A stretch of DNA of 64,000 nucleotides from Ceratopteris richardii. Lineage: Eukaryota > Streptophyta > Polypodiopsida > Polypodiales > Pteridaceae. A model generated the notes under the pieces. That model did no database searches. It was not told the origin of the DNA and worked only from the letters and a program-made list of their open reading frames with translations. Positions within the stretch are counted from its first letter, which is position 1, and each line of letters opens with the position of its first letter. The position numbers and the translations under genes were made by a program. This document shows positions 1 to 11,300 of this stretch, one piece after another. The stretch lies in the NCBI GenBank assembly GCA_020310875.1, contig CM035439.1:135014753-135078752 (forward strand), in the 5' to 3' direction.

Positions 1-1636
1 ACATGTATTTCCTTCATCTCCTTCACTGAATTCACCAACTTTATCTATTGGGATCTGGATGGTTGGGGGAGCCTCTACCCCTTCACTCTTTTTGACTGAC
101 TCTTCCACTTCTAGCTTCAATTTTTTGTCCAACTATTTCCACAGTCGAGGTTTCACTCATAGTAATTCTTTTGTTGTTAGTGAACCTTGTATTTTCATTT
201 TCTCGAGTTTTGATAAGTTATGTGAAGTCTCATTTTGTGATCCTTCCTCTTTGCCTTTGAGAGTGGGAGCATGGAATATTTTTTATTTTCTCTCATACTC
301 TCCCATATAGTTGGGTAGTGTAGATATGTTATTTGCTTCTTCCAGATTTTGATCAAGGATGGACACTTCCTCATATACCTCTTCCAAGTCCAATGCAGGT
401 TGATTTTCCCTGAGTGTTTAGTTCTTCAAAGGGTGGTAGAGAATTCTCATTCTTTTTCCACCGTTCCTGCTGAATCTTGTTCCATAGTTCATGTGGCCTA
501 TTCGCCTCTAATTTTGGAATTATTGACACTTGTTCTTCCTTGTTTCTCCAAATGTCCTCCTTCTTTTTTTCCACTTGTTGTTCCTTTACTAACTTTTGGT
601 TGTTTTCTTCCAAACATGCCTTGAATTCCTTTTCTGGGATTCCTGTCTCAGGGAGGGTTGGGATAGTATGTTCGAGAGTGGCTAGAGCTATCCCTATTAA
701 CTTTCTAAACATTTCCAATCTTTCCTTCTCCAACTCTCCTCTTGAATAGATTTTTTCATGTTGCTCCACACTAGGTCCAGTCTTGATTATAGATTGATAA
801 GCTTTCAAACATATGTTCAAGTCTTTTGGCATAGGGTCTGCTAAAATCGATCCTGCCCATACTAACTTAGACTCCTTGGTTCCCTGATGAGATTTTCCTT
901 GTGACATATGGTTATTATCTTCTTTTGTTCCTTTTTTGACATTCCTTTCTTCCTTAATCTTTTTCTTATTCTATTTGTTTTTAAGCTTTCCTCACCTTGC
1001 TTTCCATCTTTGAGTTTTTCTCATTTTCTCATTCTCTTCTAGTTCTTTTGAGTCCTCGACCACTTGGACATCACGTTCTTGTTTTTCCTTCACCTTAGGC
1101 TCGTACATTGTTTCCTTTACCACATTCTCCTTGGATTGGGCTCGATTGATAGCGTTTAATGGCACTATGTACTTCTTATCACTTCCAGAAGATTCAATCA
1201 CTTCAGTCACATTGATCTGAGTAGTAGGAGAGACCTTGTTGGGGTTCTTTGGACAATCTCAAAACAAGTGTTCTTTGTTGCATTCATTACAGTAACCTTC
1301 CCACACATGGGGGGGTATAGGGTAAAGTGCATTCCCTTATGAAGTGATCTCCGCCACACCTATAGCATGGTCAACTTGGGGTAGGTGGCCTAGTGGGAGG
1401 TCTAATTGGAGTTGGGACTTTAGGTGTTGTGTACATGAGATTACCATACTTAGGTCCATAAGAAATTTCATATCCCTTGTAACCTCAGTATTGTTGCTCA
1501 TAGGTCTAGTCATATTCTATCAAGCTTGCATCATAAGAGTAATAATCCCCTTGGGTCTGATCAAAACCCTGATTTGCTATTTTTGAGCTGGTCAAAGGTG
1601 TCACTAGCACTATGGCTCTTTCTAGGTTTTCGTCTG
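1..1636 (-). pseudogene. Element D gag-pol linker remnant (second knuckles to pre-protease)
   Basis: On the minus strand, about 1380-1240 encodes a zinc knuckle starting CYRCGGDH (spacing CX2CX3HX4C) followed by a degenerate second knuckle, as in A1 Pol. At 1210-992 is a Lys/Glu-rich stretch matching the A1 linker. At 907-371 is an open frame containing GSILADPMPKDLN, the counterpart of GSVLADPTPEGLD in A1. At 80-1 the frame reads IPIDKVGEFSEGDEGNT, matching the residues just before the A1 protease. Several stops and frameshifts separate these blocks, so this is a relic. The protease itself would begin just outside the left edge. Confidence 0.75.
1632..1636. repeat. Target site duplication GTCTG, left copy (A1)
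   Basis: The five bases before the left A1 LTR are GTCTG, and the same five follow the right LTR at 17869-17873. A perfect 5-bp duplication is the standard signature of Ty3/Gypsy integration and fixes both element boundaries. Confidence 0.95.
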
Positions 1637-2216
1637 TGTTGACAGGATGCGGGAAGAAGCAAGTATGGACACACATGCAGATCTAGCACTGAGGCTACCC
1701 TTCATTTTTTTTCAAAACCCTAACATCATTCTAAAGTGATTCTCATCACTACAAACCCTTGTAAATATCATTTCACCTTTTTGTAGCTCCATTTTGTACA
1801 AGCCGAGGAGTCCTCGATCTTGGGGAGCCTTAGATGTAAGTGCCTGCCAATTTTCATAATTTTTAGATCTCGTTTGGGCCCTCAAATAAGCCCCGGAACC
1901 TAATTTTTAACTAGGCCGGACACTAGGTCTGAACAGGGCCAAAGCTAGTCAAAAACTATAAATAGAGCTAGAGAGCTCATTTTTGGGGTTGGCTTCTTGT
2001 AGTTTGAACTTGTTTGAGAGCTTTCTTGCAATAGAAGTGATTCCATTGTCTTCCTCTCTTTGTCCTTACTGTGTGTGCGCGTGTGTGTGTATGTGTGTGC
2101 ATGCTTGTGTGCTTCTCACTCACGCACTTGTGCTTCCACTTGCTCGTGGTCTTCATACCATCCTCATGTCTTCCCGGATTGACATTAAAGGAGGTGCTAC
2201 TCATCACTGAGCTACA
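1637..2216 (+). repeat. A1 5' LTR (580 bp)
   Basis: Starts TGTTGACAGG and ends GAGCTACA (TG...CA). It holds a TATA box at 1957-1964 and, downstream, an alternating purine-pyrimidine GT/GC tract at about 2069-2105 that is also kept in the A2 and A3 LTRs. It is the same length as the right LTR and differs from it at one base. Short open frames inside the LTR are identical in both copies simply because the LTRs are identical. Confidence 0.97.
1957..1964 (+). promoter_or_regulatory. TATA box of A1 5' LTR
   Basis: TATAAATA in the context CTATAAATAGAGC. The same element occurs at 17609-17616 in the right LTR, at 34846-34853 in A2, and as TATAAAAA at 50807-50814 in A3. It is the only TATA-like site conserved across all the A-family LTRs, so transcription probably starts about 30 bp downstream. 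Confidence 0.75.
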
Positions 2217-2224
2217 CCAAATTA

Positions 2225-2246
2225 TGGCGCCGTTGCCGGGGATCGA
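2225..2246 (+). promoter_or_regulatory. A1 primer-binding site, tRNA-Asp
   Basis: TGGCGCCGTTGCCGGGGATCGA, 8 nt after the LTR end, is exactly complementary to the 3' end (CCA included) of plant tRNA-Asp(GUC) over 22 nt, as I recall that tRNA's sequence. It primes minus-strand cDNA synthesis. Decayed versions of the same PBS are seen in A3 and D, and possibly at 49031. Confidence 0.93.
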
Positions 2247-2269
2247 GCTTTGAGGACGAGCGTGTGATG

Positions 2270-2304
2270 GTAAGACGTAGAGAGGACGCGTTGGAATGGT
2301 AAGT
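2270..2304 (+). promoter_or_regulatory. Candidate 5' splice donors in A1 leader
   Basis: Two donor-like sites follow the PBS: GATG/GTAAGA with GT at 2270-2271, and AATG/GTAAGT with GT at 2299-2300; the latter matches the plant donor consensus from +1 to +6. The same GATGGTAAGA is kept at about 51116 in A3. Paired with the acceptor at 13030, these would make a subgenomic mRNA for the extra ORF. Splicing is inferred from sequence only. Confidence 0.6.
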
Positions 2305-2689
2305 AGTAGGTAAATTTCTGATTTTTCTCCATCTCCATTTTCATCTTCACCTCCTTCTCCATCTCCACCTCCACCTCCTTCCCCACTACATATCCCCTCT
2401 TCCTTTTCTTTCCCTCATTTGTTGTGTGCGAGTTTGAGAGAGAGCGATTGTGCGTGCTTGTATTTGTGCGTTTTTTGCATGTTTCTTGCAGGAGGCAGCT
2501 CCATCATCATCTCCAGCAAGCTCAGCAGGTACAGAAATTGTCTGCACAGTTCCCGAGGCGTTGAGCTCGAGCTATCGCGACACTCCGAAAATTTCGACTT
2601 CTCACGATTCTGAGTGCACCACGGCATTGCGCAGGCCTAGAGCTCCTAGGAACCCTAGATAGAACAGGAAAATTCACCATATCCTGAGC

Positions 2690-2859
2690 TATCGCGACAC
2701 CCCGTGAGCTATCGCGACACTCCAAGGTATCGCGACACCCCGTGAGCTATCGCGACACCCCAAGGTATCGCGACACCCCGTGACCTATCGCGACACTTCG
2801 AGGTATCGCGACACTCCCAGCTATCGCGACACCCCGACCCGACCTATCGCGATACCCGG
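2690..2859 (+). repeat. A1 leader minisatellite with TATCGCGA core
   Basis: Nine copies of TATCGCGA begin at 2690, 2710, 2728, 2748, 2766, 2786, 2804, 2822 and 2845. A tenth lies outside the array at 2573. Spacing alternates 20 and 18 bp over most of the array, because two subunits alternate (one beginning GAGC, the other AAGG), giving a 38-bp dimer. The core contains the palindrome TCGCGA. Function unknown. Confidence 0.93.
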
Positions 2860-3566
2860 CCATTAACGCATGAAAAATGAGAGTTAATTTTTGAGTGATT
2901 GAAAGGGTAGTTGAGCTTGAATTTTGACATATTGGTATAACTTAGAACCTTGGTAGGGGGCAAAAGGCATAGAAACCAGAGATAGGTGGGACTAAGTGAT
3001 TCTCAGAGACAGGGGGTACAGTGAGCTACCCAAGGGGGTTAAAATTATTGAAGCGTGTCTTTCAAATACTTGTGGCAATAAAGCTATACTAACTGGTGAG
3101 TTTTTGCAAGAACTTTGTGGGCACTCAAGGCAATCAAAGCAAGCTAGCAAGGGTGAGTACCGGGCTTGGGAGAAGGCTTCCTGGGCTTGCATAGCTGTCG
3201 GGTCAACCAGCTGATTGAGGTTGGAAGATCTCATAACCCTCCTTTGTCAATTCCTAGCCTAGGCTAAGTACGACTTAGGTGTGGTAATTAACTAGGGCAA
3301 CGTTAGGCACGAATCAAGTCCAAGAGAATTAATCAACCAAGTGCAAGAAAATAAATAGGTCTTAAGTGCGAAAACACTAAGGGACAAAAAGGTAAACGGG
3401 AATCGATCACTCATCAAGTGCGGAAATTCACTTAAGTACTCCTGACGACGCAATTTCAGACAAGACCATAAACATACTATTCAACTAAAAAGAACAAAGT
3501 GATTGGTGCAAAATCAACCTGCAACGAGAGCGTGCTTGGGATCCAGGGGGTGAATAAATCAGGCAT

Positions 3567-5315
3567 ATGAACCTTAGATCAGGCAGACATTTAGGCCAAG
3601 ACAGACGAAGCCTCAGATCATCTGAAGCTAGTGTCAATCACACTGCCAGGTCTTGGGCCCAGCAGTTGAGCGATAACCCATACACTCCCAGGTCAGAAAC
3701 CAGTGATTCTGAAATGTCCTATCACATGGAGAGACCAGTAGGGGGTTCAGGGTTGGCTTATCTAGAAAAACCAGAGGGGCCTTATAAGACTCAATTGGAA
3801 TATATCAGGACGAATCGTCTAGGTGCTCGCATCTATGAAGACGGACTGAGAAGATCAGTGGTCCAGATTAAGAACCCCGACCAACCCCATGGAATAGGCC
3901 ACCCGGTAGTCAAGTTTGAGAATGGAGCATATCTAGATAAAGAGGGGACTATATATGTAGTCACCACTCTTCCTGATAGAACTGATGAGTTTGGAAATGT
4001 GATTGCGGAGACCGACATGGGTGATATAGAGCAAGGGAACTTAGAGAGAGAGCCAAGAACTCCCCGTGGTAGGTCTGTCTTGACCAGAATCATGAATCCT
4101 GAGTGGATTCCACAAGATAATAAAAGCATAGATATGCTTTTAAATCGGGAAACCGATGAGGCTTTTTGGAGATATAGAACTTCTCAACCTCAGGAGGTGA
4201 ATACCCTCACAATCTACGAGTTTAAAGACCCTGATAGTCCAGGCCAAGTAACCTACCTAGACACTGCATCAGAGAGCATCTTCGTGGTCACTGAGCAGGG
4301 CAGACATGCCTACACTTGGAAGGGTGAATTTGTTTTTCCCCAACCAAGGTCTAATGTGTCCTTTGGTCATCAAGGAGCTGGGACCTCCCAAGCTCATGGC
4401 GCTCAAAGAGATAGAGGTAGAGACAAACCTGAGGTAAGTTTTGCCAACTCCCTGGGGAGAGAAAGAACGGGAACAGAAAGGAATAGAGTAGAACCTGAGA
4501 GACATAGAACCCCATGGAATCACCGGGACATTGATGACTTTCCTTTGCCAAGGCCGAGAGAACACACTAGGACCCTACGACCAACCCAACTTGTGAAGTC
4601 CATGAAGAATTATTTCGATGGCACGGGAGACCCCTATGACCATGTGGCAGAATTTCGACAAGTGTTGAAAGCTGAACAAGTGGAGGACCTATTCACACAA
4701 TATAATGCGTTCGGTCTGACCCTTAGGAACACTGCCCTTACGTGGTTCCAACCACTGAATGAGAGGCATTTCAGAAACATAGACCAACTCTTGGAGGCAT
4801 TTATTGTGGAGTTTTCTAAGAGTGGAATCAGGCATAACACCTCCTCACTAATTCATAGCTTCAAACAAACACCTCAAGAGACGGTCAGACTAGCTGGAAG
4901 AAGATTTAGACAGTACCTGGAGAGATGTCCTATGCCGGAGTTACCCACACCAGCCAAACAAGTGGCCTTGTTCCTAGATGGACTGTTGAGCACTAAGCTC
5001 AGGTCATATGTGTACCTGAAGGACCCTAGGACGATAGAGGAGTGCGTGCGCATGTGCATAGACATTGAGGACAATCTAGGTGAGGAGTTAGAACTATCAA
5101 AAATCTATAAGGATTCTGACAGCTCTAGTAAACAGACATCTGGTCAATCCACATCCATCGAGGAACTTGCAGAAAAGGTAGCCCAAAAACTAGGTGTCTC
5201 TAGCAAGCAAATTCCGAGATTTGCCCGAGTTAAGCGGTGTTACAATTGTGGCGGCGAACATATGGCAAGTGTATGCCCCATTATGGCCCAACCTCAGGTG
5301 AATCCTAGTAGCTAG
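3567..5315 (+). CDS. gag: A1 Gag polyprotein
   Basis: 582 residues from ATG at 3567 (start MNLRSGRHLG, conserved as MNLRSRRHLG in A3) to TAG. Residues 1-330 form a family-specific N-terminal region that is recognisable in A3 and D. Residues about 335-500 match the retrotransposon Gag capsid domain, including MKNYFDGTGDPYDHV and the TALTWFQPL segment. One zinc knuckle, CYNCGGEHMASVC, lies at residues 558-570 with spacing CX2CX3HX4C, one residue shorter before His than the usual CCHC. Role: forms the virus-like particle and packages the element RNA. The reading frame continues beyond the TAG straight into Pol, so the two may be linked by stop-codon readthrough. The ATG is chosen because it agrees with A3 and the frame is closed upstream. 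Confidence 0.93.
   Translation: MNLRSGRHLGQDRRSLRSSEASVNHTARSWAQQLSDNPYTPRSETSDSEMSYHMERPVGGSGLAYLEKPEGPYKTQLEYIRTNRLGARIYEDGLRRSVVQIKNPDQPHGIGHPVVKFENGAYLDKEGTIYVVTTLPDRTDEFGNVIAETDMGDIEQGNLEREPRTPRGRSVLTRIMNPEWIPQDNKSIDMLLNRETDEAFWRYRTSQPQEVNTLTIYEFKDPDSPGQVTYLDTASESIFVVTEQGRHAYTWKGEFVFPQPRSNVSFGHQGAGTSQAHGAQRDRGRDKPEVSFANSLGRERTGTERNRVEPERHRTPWNHRDIDDFPLPRPREHTRTLRPTQLVKSMKNYFDGTGDPYDHVAEFRQVLKAEQVEDLFTQYNAFGLTLRNTALTWFQPLNERHFRNIDQLLEAFIVEFSKSGIRHNTSSLIHSFKQTPQETVRLAGRRFRQYLERCPMPELPTPAKQVALFLDGLLSTKLRSYVYLKDPRTIEECVRMCIDIEDNLGEELELSKIYKDSDSSSKQTSGQSTSIEELAEKVAQKLGVSSKQIPRFARVKRCYNCGGEHMASVCPIMAQPQVNPSS
5313..5315 (+). promoter_or_regulatory. In-frame TAG between Gag and Pol
   Basis: The single stop separating gag from pol in the same frame. 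At the homologous codon A3 has Pro, so the stop is not conserved by position. A3 and D carry other stops (TAG at 54429, TGA near 18200) within about 25 codons. Without the stop, Gag-Pol would be 3104 residues. The next bases (TACTGC) do not fit the known CARYYA readthrough context. It is either a leaky stop or a recent mutation. Confidence 0.55.
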
Positions 5316-8300
5316 TACTGCACCATAGAGCGCAGGTACACCAACCACACGGCACCAGACTGCCCATATAACAAACAAACTGTTAGGCAGAATTATCCTC
5401 AGCCATATCCACAACAGGGTAGGTACCAGAATCAGTACCCATCACCACACTACAACAGACCGCAACAAACTTATCAGCCACCTTATCAAGGGCAGCAGAG
5501 ACCTCAACCAGTCCTAGTGCAGCAACCCCCTACTCCAACCAATGTGATCCCAGTGAAGTATGCATCCACTGAAGAGAATCCGAACAGAGCCATAGTCCCA
5601 GTCACCCCATTGCTATCAGACAGTGACCCCAGTGACCATAGGTTTGACTCCGCACATATTGATAGCCCACAGGCTTACTACATGCAGTCACCCGAGCATA
5701 ACGAGTCATACTACTATGAGGACCCAAGTGAAAATAGTGGGGAACCGGAGTATTCTAATGTCATGTTCACAAACCCTAACTCTAGACCTCAACCTAGGCA
5801 GGGACGACCCCCATTTCCTAGAGGGCCATGTTTCAGATGTCAGGGAGATCACCTTGTACGTGATTGTCCACTACCGATCCCTACACTACCCCAGCCAGTA
5901 ACCATTCAGGGCTTTTGTCAAGACTGCGGGAAAGAGCATCTCCTACGAGATTGCCCAAAAAACCCCAATAACATGCCTAAGATCACTCCTATCAATGTTG
6001 TGGGGTTAGTTGTAGACTCCATAGGAAGTGTGACTTCCACTGCACCTGTGCAGGTGATCACGAGAGCCCAGGCATTTCAACAACACCTAGGTGTTGGTCC
6101 CGAAAAGAGCCCCGAGGTGAGTGAGACAGGGAGCATACCCAAAAAGAGGACTAGCGCCTGGAAGGATAGTCGTGAAAGAATGAAGAGACAATGGGCAAAA
6201 AAAATAAACGAACTTGAAGAAAGCGTGAGAGAAACCAAGGCAAAAATCACAGAAATCACATCTCAACCACACTCCCACACACTTCCACCACTACCATCCC
6301 CATCACCCTCCATTTCTCCACCCTCTAACACACCCCTCGTAAACCACCCACCACCCCGAGTAGGATCAGTATTAGCTGACCCCACTCCTGAAGGCTTGGA
6401 CATGATGTTTAAAGCCTACCAGGCTCGACTTCAAGAAGGGCCAACAGCTGTAAACCTAGACAAGAGTTACCCTAGAGCCGACTTAGAGATTGAACGGATG
6501 AAGATGTGCATGAAACTGGTAGAACAAGCTCAAGCTATACTTGAGACTAGCCAAAAGTTCAATCAGACGAACTCTGTCAAGCCAGATTTGCATTTCCAAG
6601 GCTTACTAGAAAGATTAGAGCAGTTGGTAAACAAATCACAAGTTTCTTTACCTCCTCAGGCTCAACCAGTTATTGAAAGAGGAAGCTCACCACACATGGT
6701 AGCTTATGTTCCTAATTCTACGGATGCTGGAATACCTCCTTCAATACAACAGTACTCTCCAGAGTTCTTGCGGGAAATACAAGAAGAGAAATGGGCCAAA
6801 GAGAAGGGTGATTCCCCTCCTATTCCTGAGATTGATGATCTTCGTGATCAATTTCCCCAAGACATTCCCTCTATCTATGGGGATCAAGCAGAGCAACAAG
6901 AGGATGAAAGATTAGATTTTGAATCTAATTCTTTACAAGAGTTGCCTCATTTCACAGGCCCATGGGAATCTGAATCTCTCCAGATCAGAGCTCCCACGAT
7001 ATTGGTAAGAAATGAAGACTCAGTGATTCCCAGGAACACTGATGTTGTGAAGAACACTAAGGTTCAATGTCACCTCACTGTAGAGGAACTCCTCAAGGCA
7101 AAACCGGAGCTCTGGAATCATGTGAAGGATCAGGTCCTAGAACTTGATTCCAATGCACCAAAATTAAGCGCTAAACAAAAGGTACCCGAGGTACCTCTCG
7201 ACAAGATAGGAGACATGAGTGAAGGTGAAGAAGGTAACACTTATCTTCCGATCACCTATCAAGGTTACACAACCAAAGCAATTGTGGATTCGGGTGCGGG
7301 TGTTGCTATTGCGACTACCTCCTTGTGGAAACGATGGGGCAAACCCACCTTAAGACCAACGAGAATGAAACTTCAAATGGCAGATGGTCATTTTGAAAGA
7401 CCTCTCGGATTGCTTGAAGGGATAACCCTAACCACTTGTGGTGTAGAGTTTGAACATACGTTTGCCATATGTGACTTTGAGAAGAATAATGTTTACGAGA
7501 TGATCCTAGGAAGACCCTTCCTACGACAATTACAAATAGTACAAGATTGGGGAACCAACTCCTTGTACTTACAGCACTTAGGGGTCACCACCAAGGTCAA
7601 TCTGAAGGATCACACCTTCAGAGATGTACCACCCCTACAGTGGAATCCTATCCACAAAGCGAAAGAAGACTCTATCTCCGTGCATTCTGGAAGTTCACCT
7701 GAACCATCCTGGTTGCATGAAGATACTCACTTGTGGATGTGCAAGGTCGCGGAGGAAGAGGAAAAGCGCCGAAAAGCGAGAGAAGAAGGAGCTCCCCCAG
7801 GAGATAGACCAATAAAAGACCCAGCCTATACTCCGATGATATTTCCTGATGAGGAATTTGAGCCTCATGGTTGGGCAGAAATCTTAGCTACCATGGACAT
7901 TGCAGTCAATGAGGAACAATGGACACCCCATTGCGATGAGGAGGGTTATGATATTTCAGTGTTCATGTGTCAGCCCTTGTTGGAAGAGTGTGATCCTAGT
8001 GAGTTCATAGGAGAAGAAGAGAATGACGATGATCTAGAATCCATTGTGATGGATACATACTTTGACTCAGAGGAACACTACTTAGAAGACCTAGGGGTGT
8101 TAACCCAAAAGGAAGAAGAACCCCTTGCGAGTATTAAAACGATAAGTGCAAAGAAAGGAAGTGAAGGAGGTCAAAAGAAAAAGAAAAGGAAAGTAGTGAG
8201 ACAAGGAGAGGAAGAATCATTGTTTGAAGTACCAGAAAATTTCAAGAAATATGAAGTGGAAGACCGAAAAATTTTGGTACGAATGCCTAAGAGAGAGGCC

Positions 8301-11300
8301 ATGATAGGAGAAGCATATGACAATAAAGAGAAGACTAAAAAAATTGTAGTGACCATTGAAGGGAACGAAGAGCGATGTACGTACATAGGAGACGACCTAA
8401 GTGCAGATGAAGAAGTAGAGCTTGTAGCTCTATTAAGGGAATATAGGGATGTGTTCGCATGGCATTATAGAGACTTGAAAGGAGTAGATCCAGAGATTTG
8501 CTCTCACACGATTCCGATGACTGCTGATGCTAAGCCCACCAAACAAAAACCCTACACATATAATGACAACTATGCGGCCAAAATAAAAGAGGAAATTGAC
8601 AGGCTGATTGAAGCCGGATTCATCTATGAGATTGAGCACACTGAATGGGTGTCCCCTATTGTAGTGGTGCCCAAGAAGAATGGGAAATTGCGAGTGTGCA
8701 TTAACCTTAAAAAAGTTAATGCCACTATGATTAGAGATAGTTATCCACTTCCCATCACCGAACATCTTTTGGAGCGTGTTGCAGGCAAGGAAGTTTACAG
8801 CTTCCTTGATGGATTTTCAGGTTACAACCAAGTAGCCATTGCCCCCGAAGATCAACACAAAACGGCCTTTGCCACAGAATGGGGAATCTTTGCATTCCGT
8901 GTGATGCCATTTGGGCTCACCAATGCACTTGCAACATTCCAAAGACTCATGTGTCATGTCTTCAAAGAGTTCTTGCGAAAGAGCTTAGAAGTATATGTGG
9001 ATGATTTGTGCGCTCATTCCCAAGAGAGAAGTTACCACATCCCTGAACTCAGGCAAATCTTCAACAAGTGTAGAGATTATCGAGTGTGTCTGAATCCAGA
9101 AAAGTGTGTGTTTATGGTACGCCAAGGTAAGATCTTAGGTCACATTGTTTCGAAGAATGGAATATCAACAGACGAAGACAAGGTAAGAGCAATAGCAGAG
9201 TTGGCCAGACCAAGAAATGTGAAAGAGGTACAAGCCTTTATGGGCCATTGTGGATATTACCGTAGATTTATCCACATGTATGCCATCATAGCTAAACCTC
9301 TTTATGGGCTGTTGACGAATTTTGAATGGAATGAGGAATGCGAGACTTCCTTCAATGAGCTGAAGAGACGTTTGTGCACAGCACCAATATTGACTACTCC
9401 GGATTGGAGCAAACCCTTTCATGTCCATGTAGATGCCTCCAATCATGCAATAGGATGTGTGCTAGCACAACCCACAGGTGAAGGAAACCTAGATTTGCCG
9501 ATAGCATATGCTAGTAGGCAATTAAATGAAGCTGAACGAAATTACACCACAACGGAGAGAGAAGGCTTGGGCATGATATATGCTGTGAAGAAGTTTAGAC
9601 ACTATCTATTGGCCAATAAGTTCAAGTTTTTCACTGATCATCAAGCGCTACTATATTTGGTCAATAAACCTTGCAATACAGGTGGCTTAGTAAGATGGTT
9701 TCTCTTACTAATGGAATACGACTTTGAAGTTGTTGTCAGGAAAGGTAGAACCCATCTTAGGGCAGACCATCTTTCTCGCATCACTTCAGGAGAGCCACCG
9801 CAAGGAGTGTCTGACGAATTGCCCGATGCTTATCTGTTCAATTTAGAAGTTGTTCCTAAATGGGCAAACAAGCTGGTACCAATCCTAACCTTCGGGCCTG
9901 CAAATAAGAATGTGAAAACCAGCAAAGAGGAAGTTGTAAAATCATTAAAGTATCAAATCTTGGCTGGAAGTATGTACAAGCAAGATACAGAGGGAGTGTT
10001 AGCTTGTTGTGTCGAGGAGGATGAACATGCTAGTTGGCTGCAACAAGCCCATGAAGGACTGCTAGGGAATCACTACTCTAAACAGCGAACATTGCAGAAT
10101 CTAAAACGCTTAGGAGTGTATTGGCCGAGCATGGACAAAGAAATACAAGAGTGGATCCACAATTGTCCAGTATGCCAGAAGAGACCCCCAGTGGAGCATG
10201 CCACTCTTTATCACGTGTCATCAATCCCCGATTGGAGTGCTCCATTGGTCGAGTTCATGAGATCGGGAACATTACCCAATCATGCTAGTCTTGCAAGAAA
10301 ACGGAGCATGGAGCAAGAGGCTCAAGACTATGCCTTAGTAGGGGATAACCTATATAGAAGAGGCAAGGATGGTTACCTAAGACTGTGCGTACATGAATCA
10401 GACTACCTGAAAGTCTTAGAAACGGCACACAGCGGTGTTGCAGGTGGACACTTTGGGCCTGACAGAGTAATTAAGACCATTCTATTCTCAGGACTGTGGT
10501 GGCCCACTCTTCATATGGATGCACATACTTACGTGAAGAGTTGCGACACATGCCAACGTGCCCAATACCCGACAAGAAAAGATGAAATGCCCTTAAGGCC
10601 AATGATGGGAGGACGTGCATTTTCAAAGTGGGGTATAGACTTTGTGGGTCCTATCAACCCCCCAGCTAGGAACTCCCATGCAGAATACATTATTGTAGCC
10701 ACAGATTACCTTACAAAGTGGGTGGAAGTAAAAGCCACGACAAAGAATGATGCTCAAACGACGGCTAAATTCTTATTCGAAAATGTGTTCACTAGATATG
10801 GGTTACCAATAGAGTTGGTTAGTGATAGAGGTACGCACTTCTTGAATGAGGTCATTGAAAATCTCCTTCAAGAATTCATGGTGATGCATAAGAAATCTGC
10901 ACCCTATCACCCACAGGCTAACGGACAAGCCGAGAGCACGAATAAGATCCTGTGTAACGTATTGACGAAACTGGTCAATAATAAACGCTCTGATTGGGAC
11001 AAACAACTTCACCATGCTGTTTGGGCATACCGAGTTGCCTACAAAACGGTACTCAATGCCACCCCATTTCAGATGGTCTTCGGACAAAATGCGGTGCTAC
11101 CCTTAGATTTCCTAATTCCAGCTTTAAGAGTAGCACAAGAGCATGAGTGGAATGGACACGAGTTGTCCTCTAGGATCTTTGATCTAGAGCGCTTAGGTGA
11201 GACGAGGCTACGAGCAGCAGCAGGCATCTATGCTGCAAAGAAACGGCAAAAGGCATACTTTGATGCCCATGTGAAGGATAAGGGCTTGAAGGCAGGGGAT

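Larger units (their letters stand above)
2217..3566 (+). other. A1 untranslated leader
   Basis: About 1.35 kb between LTR and gag. It contains the PBS, two good 5' splice sites just after it, a CT/CTCC-rich stretch (about 2325-2410), the TATCGCGA tandem array (2690-2859), and several short upstream ORFs, the longest about 70 codons at 2996-3214. Scanning ribosomes would meet many upstream ATGs, which argues for splicing out of the leader or another route to the gag ATG. Confidence 0.75.

Noticed and set aside
1977-2253. Short ORFs inside the A1 LTRs (also at 17629-17979)
   Set aside because: Identical in both LTRs only because the LTRs are near-identical; they overlap the TATA region and the GT tract and show no conservation as protein.
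2690-2859. CRISPR-like or transcription-terminator array
   Set aside because: The short repeat spacing (18-20 bp) has no unique spacers; it lies in a retrotransposon leader.
8171-9446. Minus-strand ORFs within the A1 pol region
   Set aside because: They are antisense shadows of pol; their sequences mirror Lys/Glu codons of the sense frame and have no domain resemblance.
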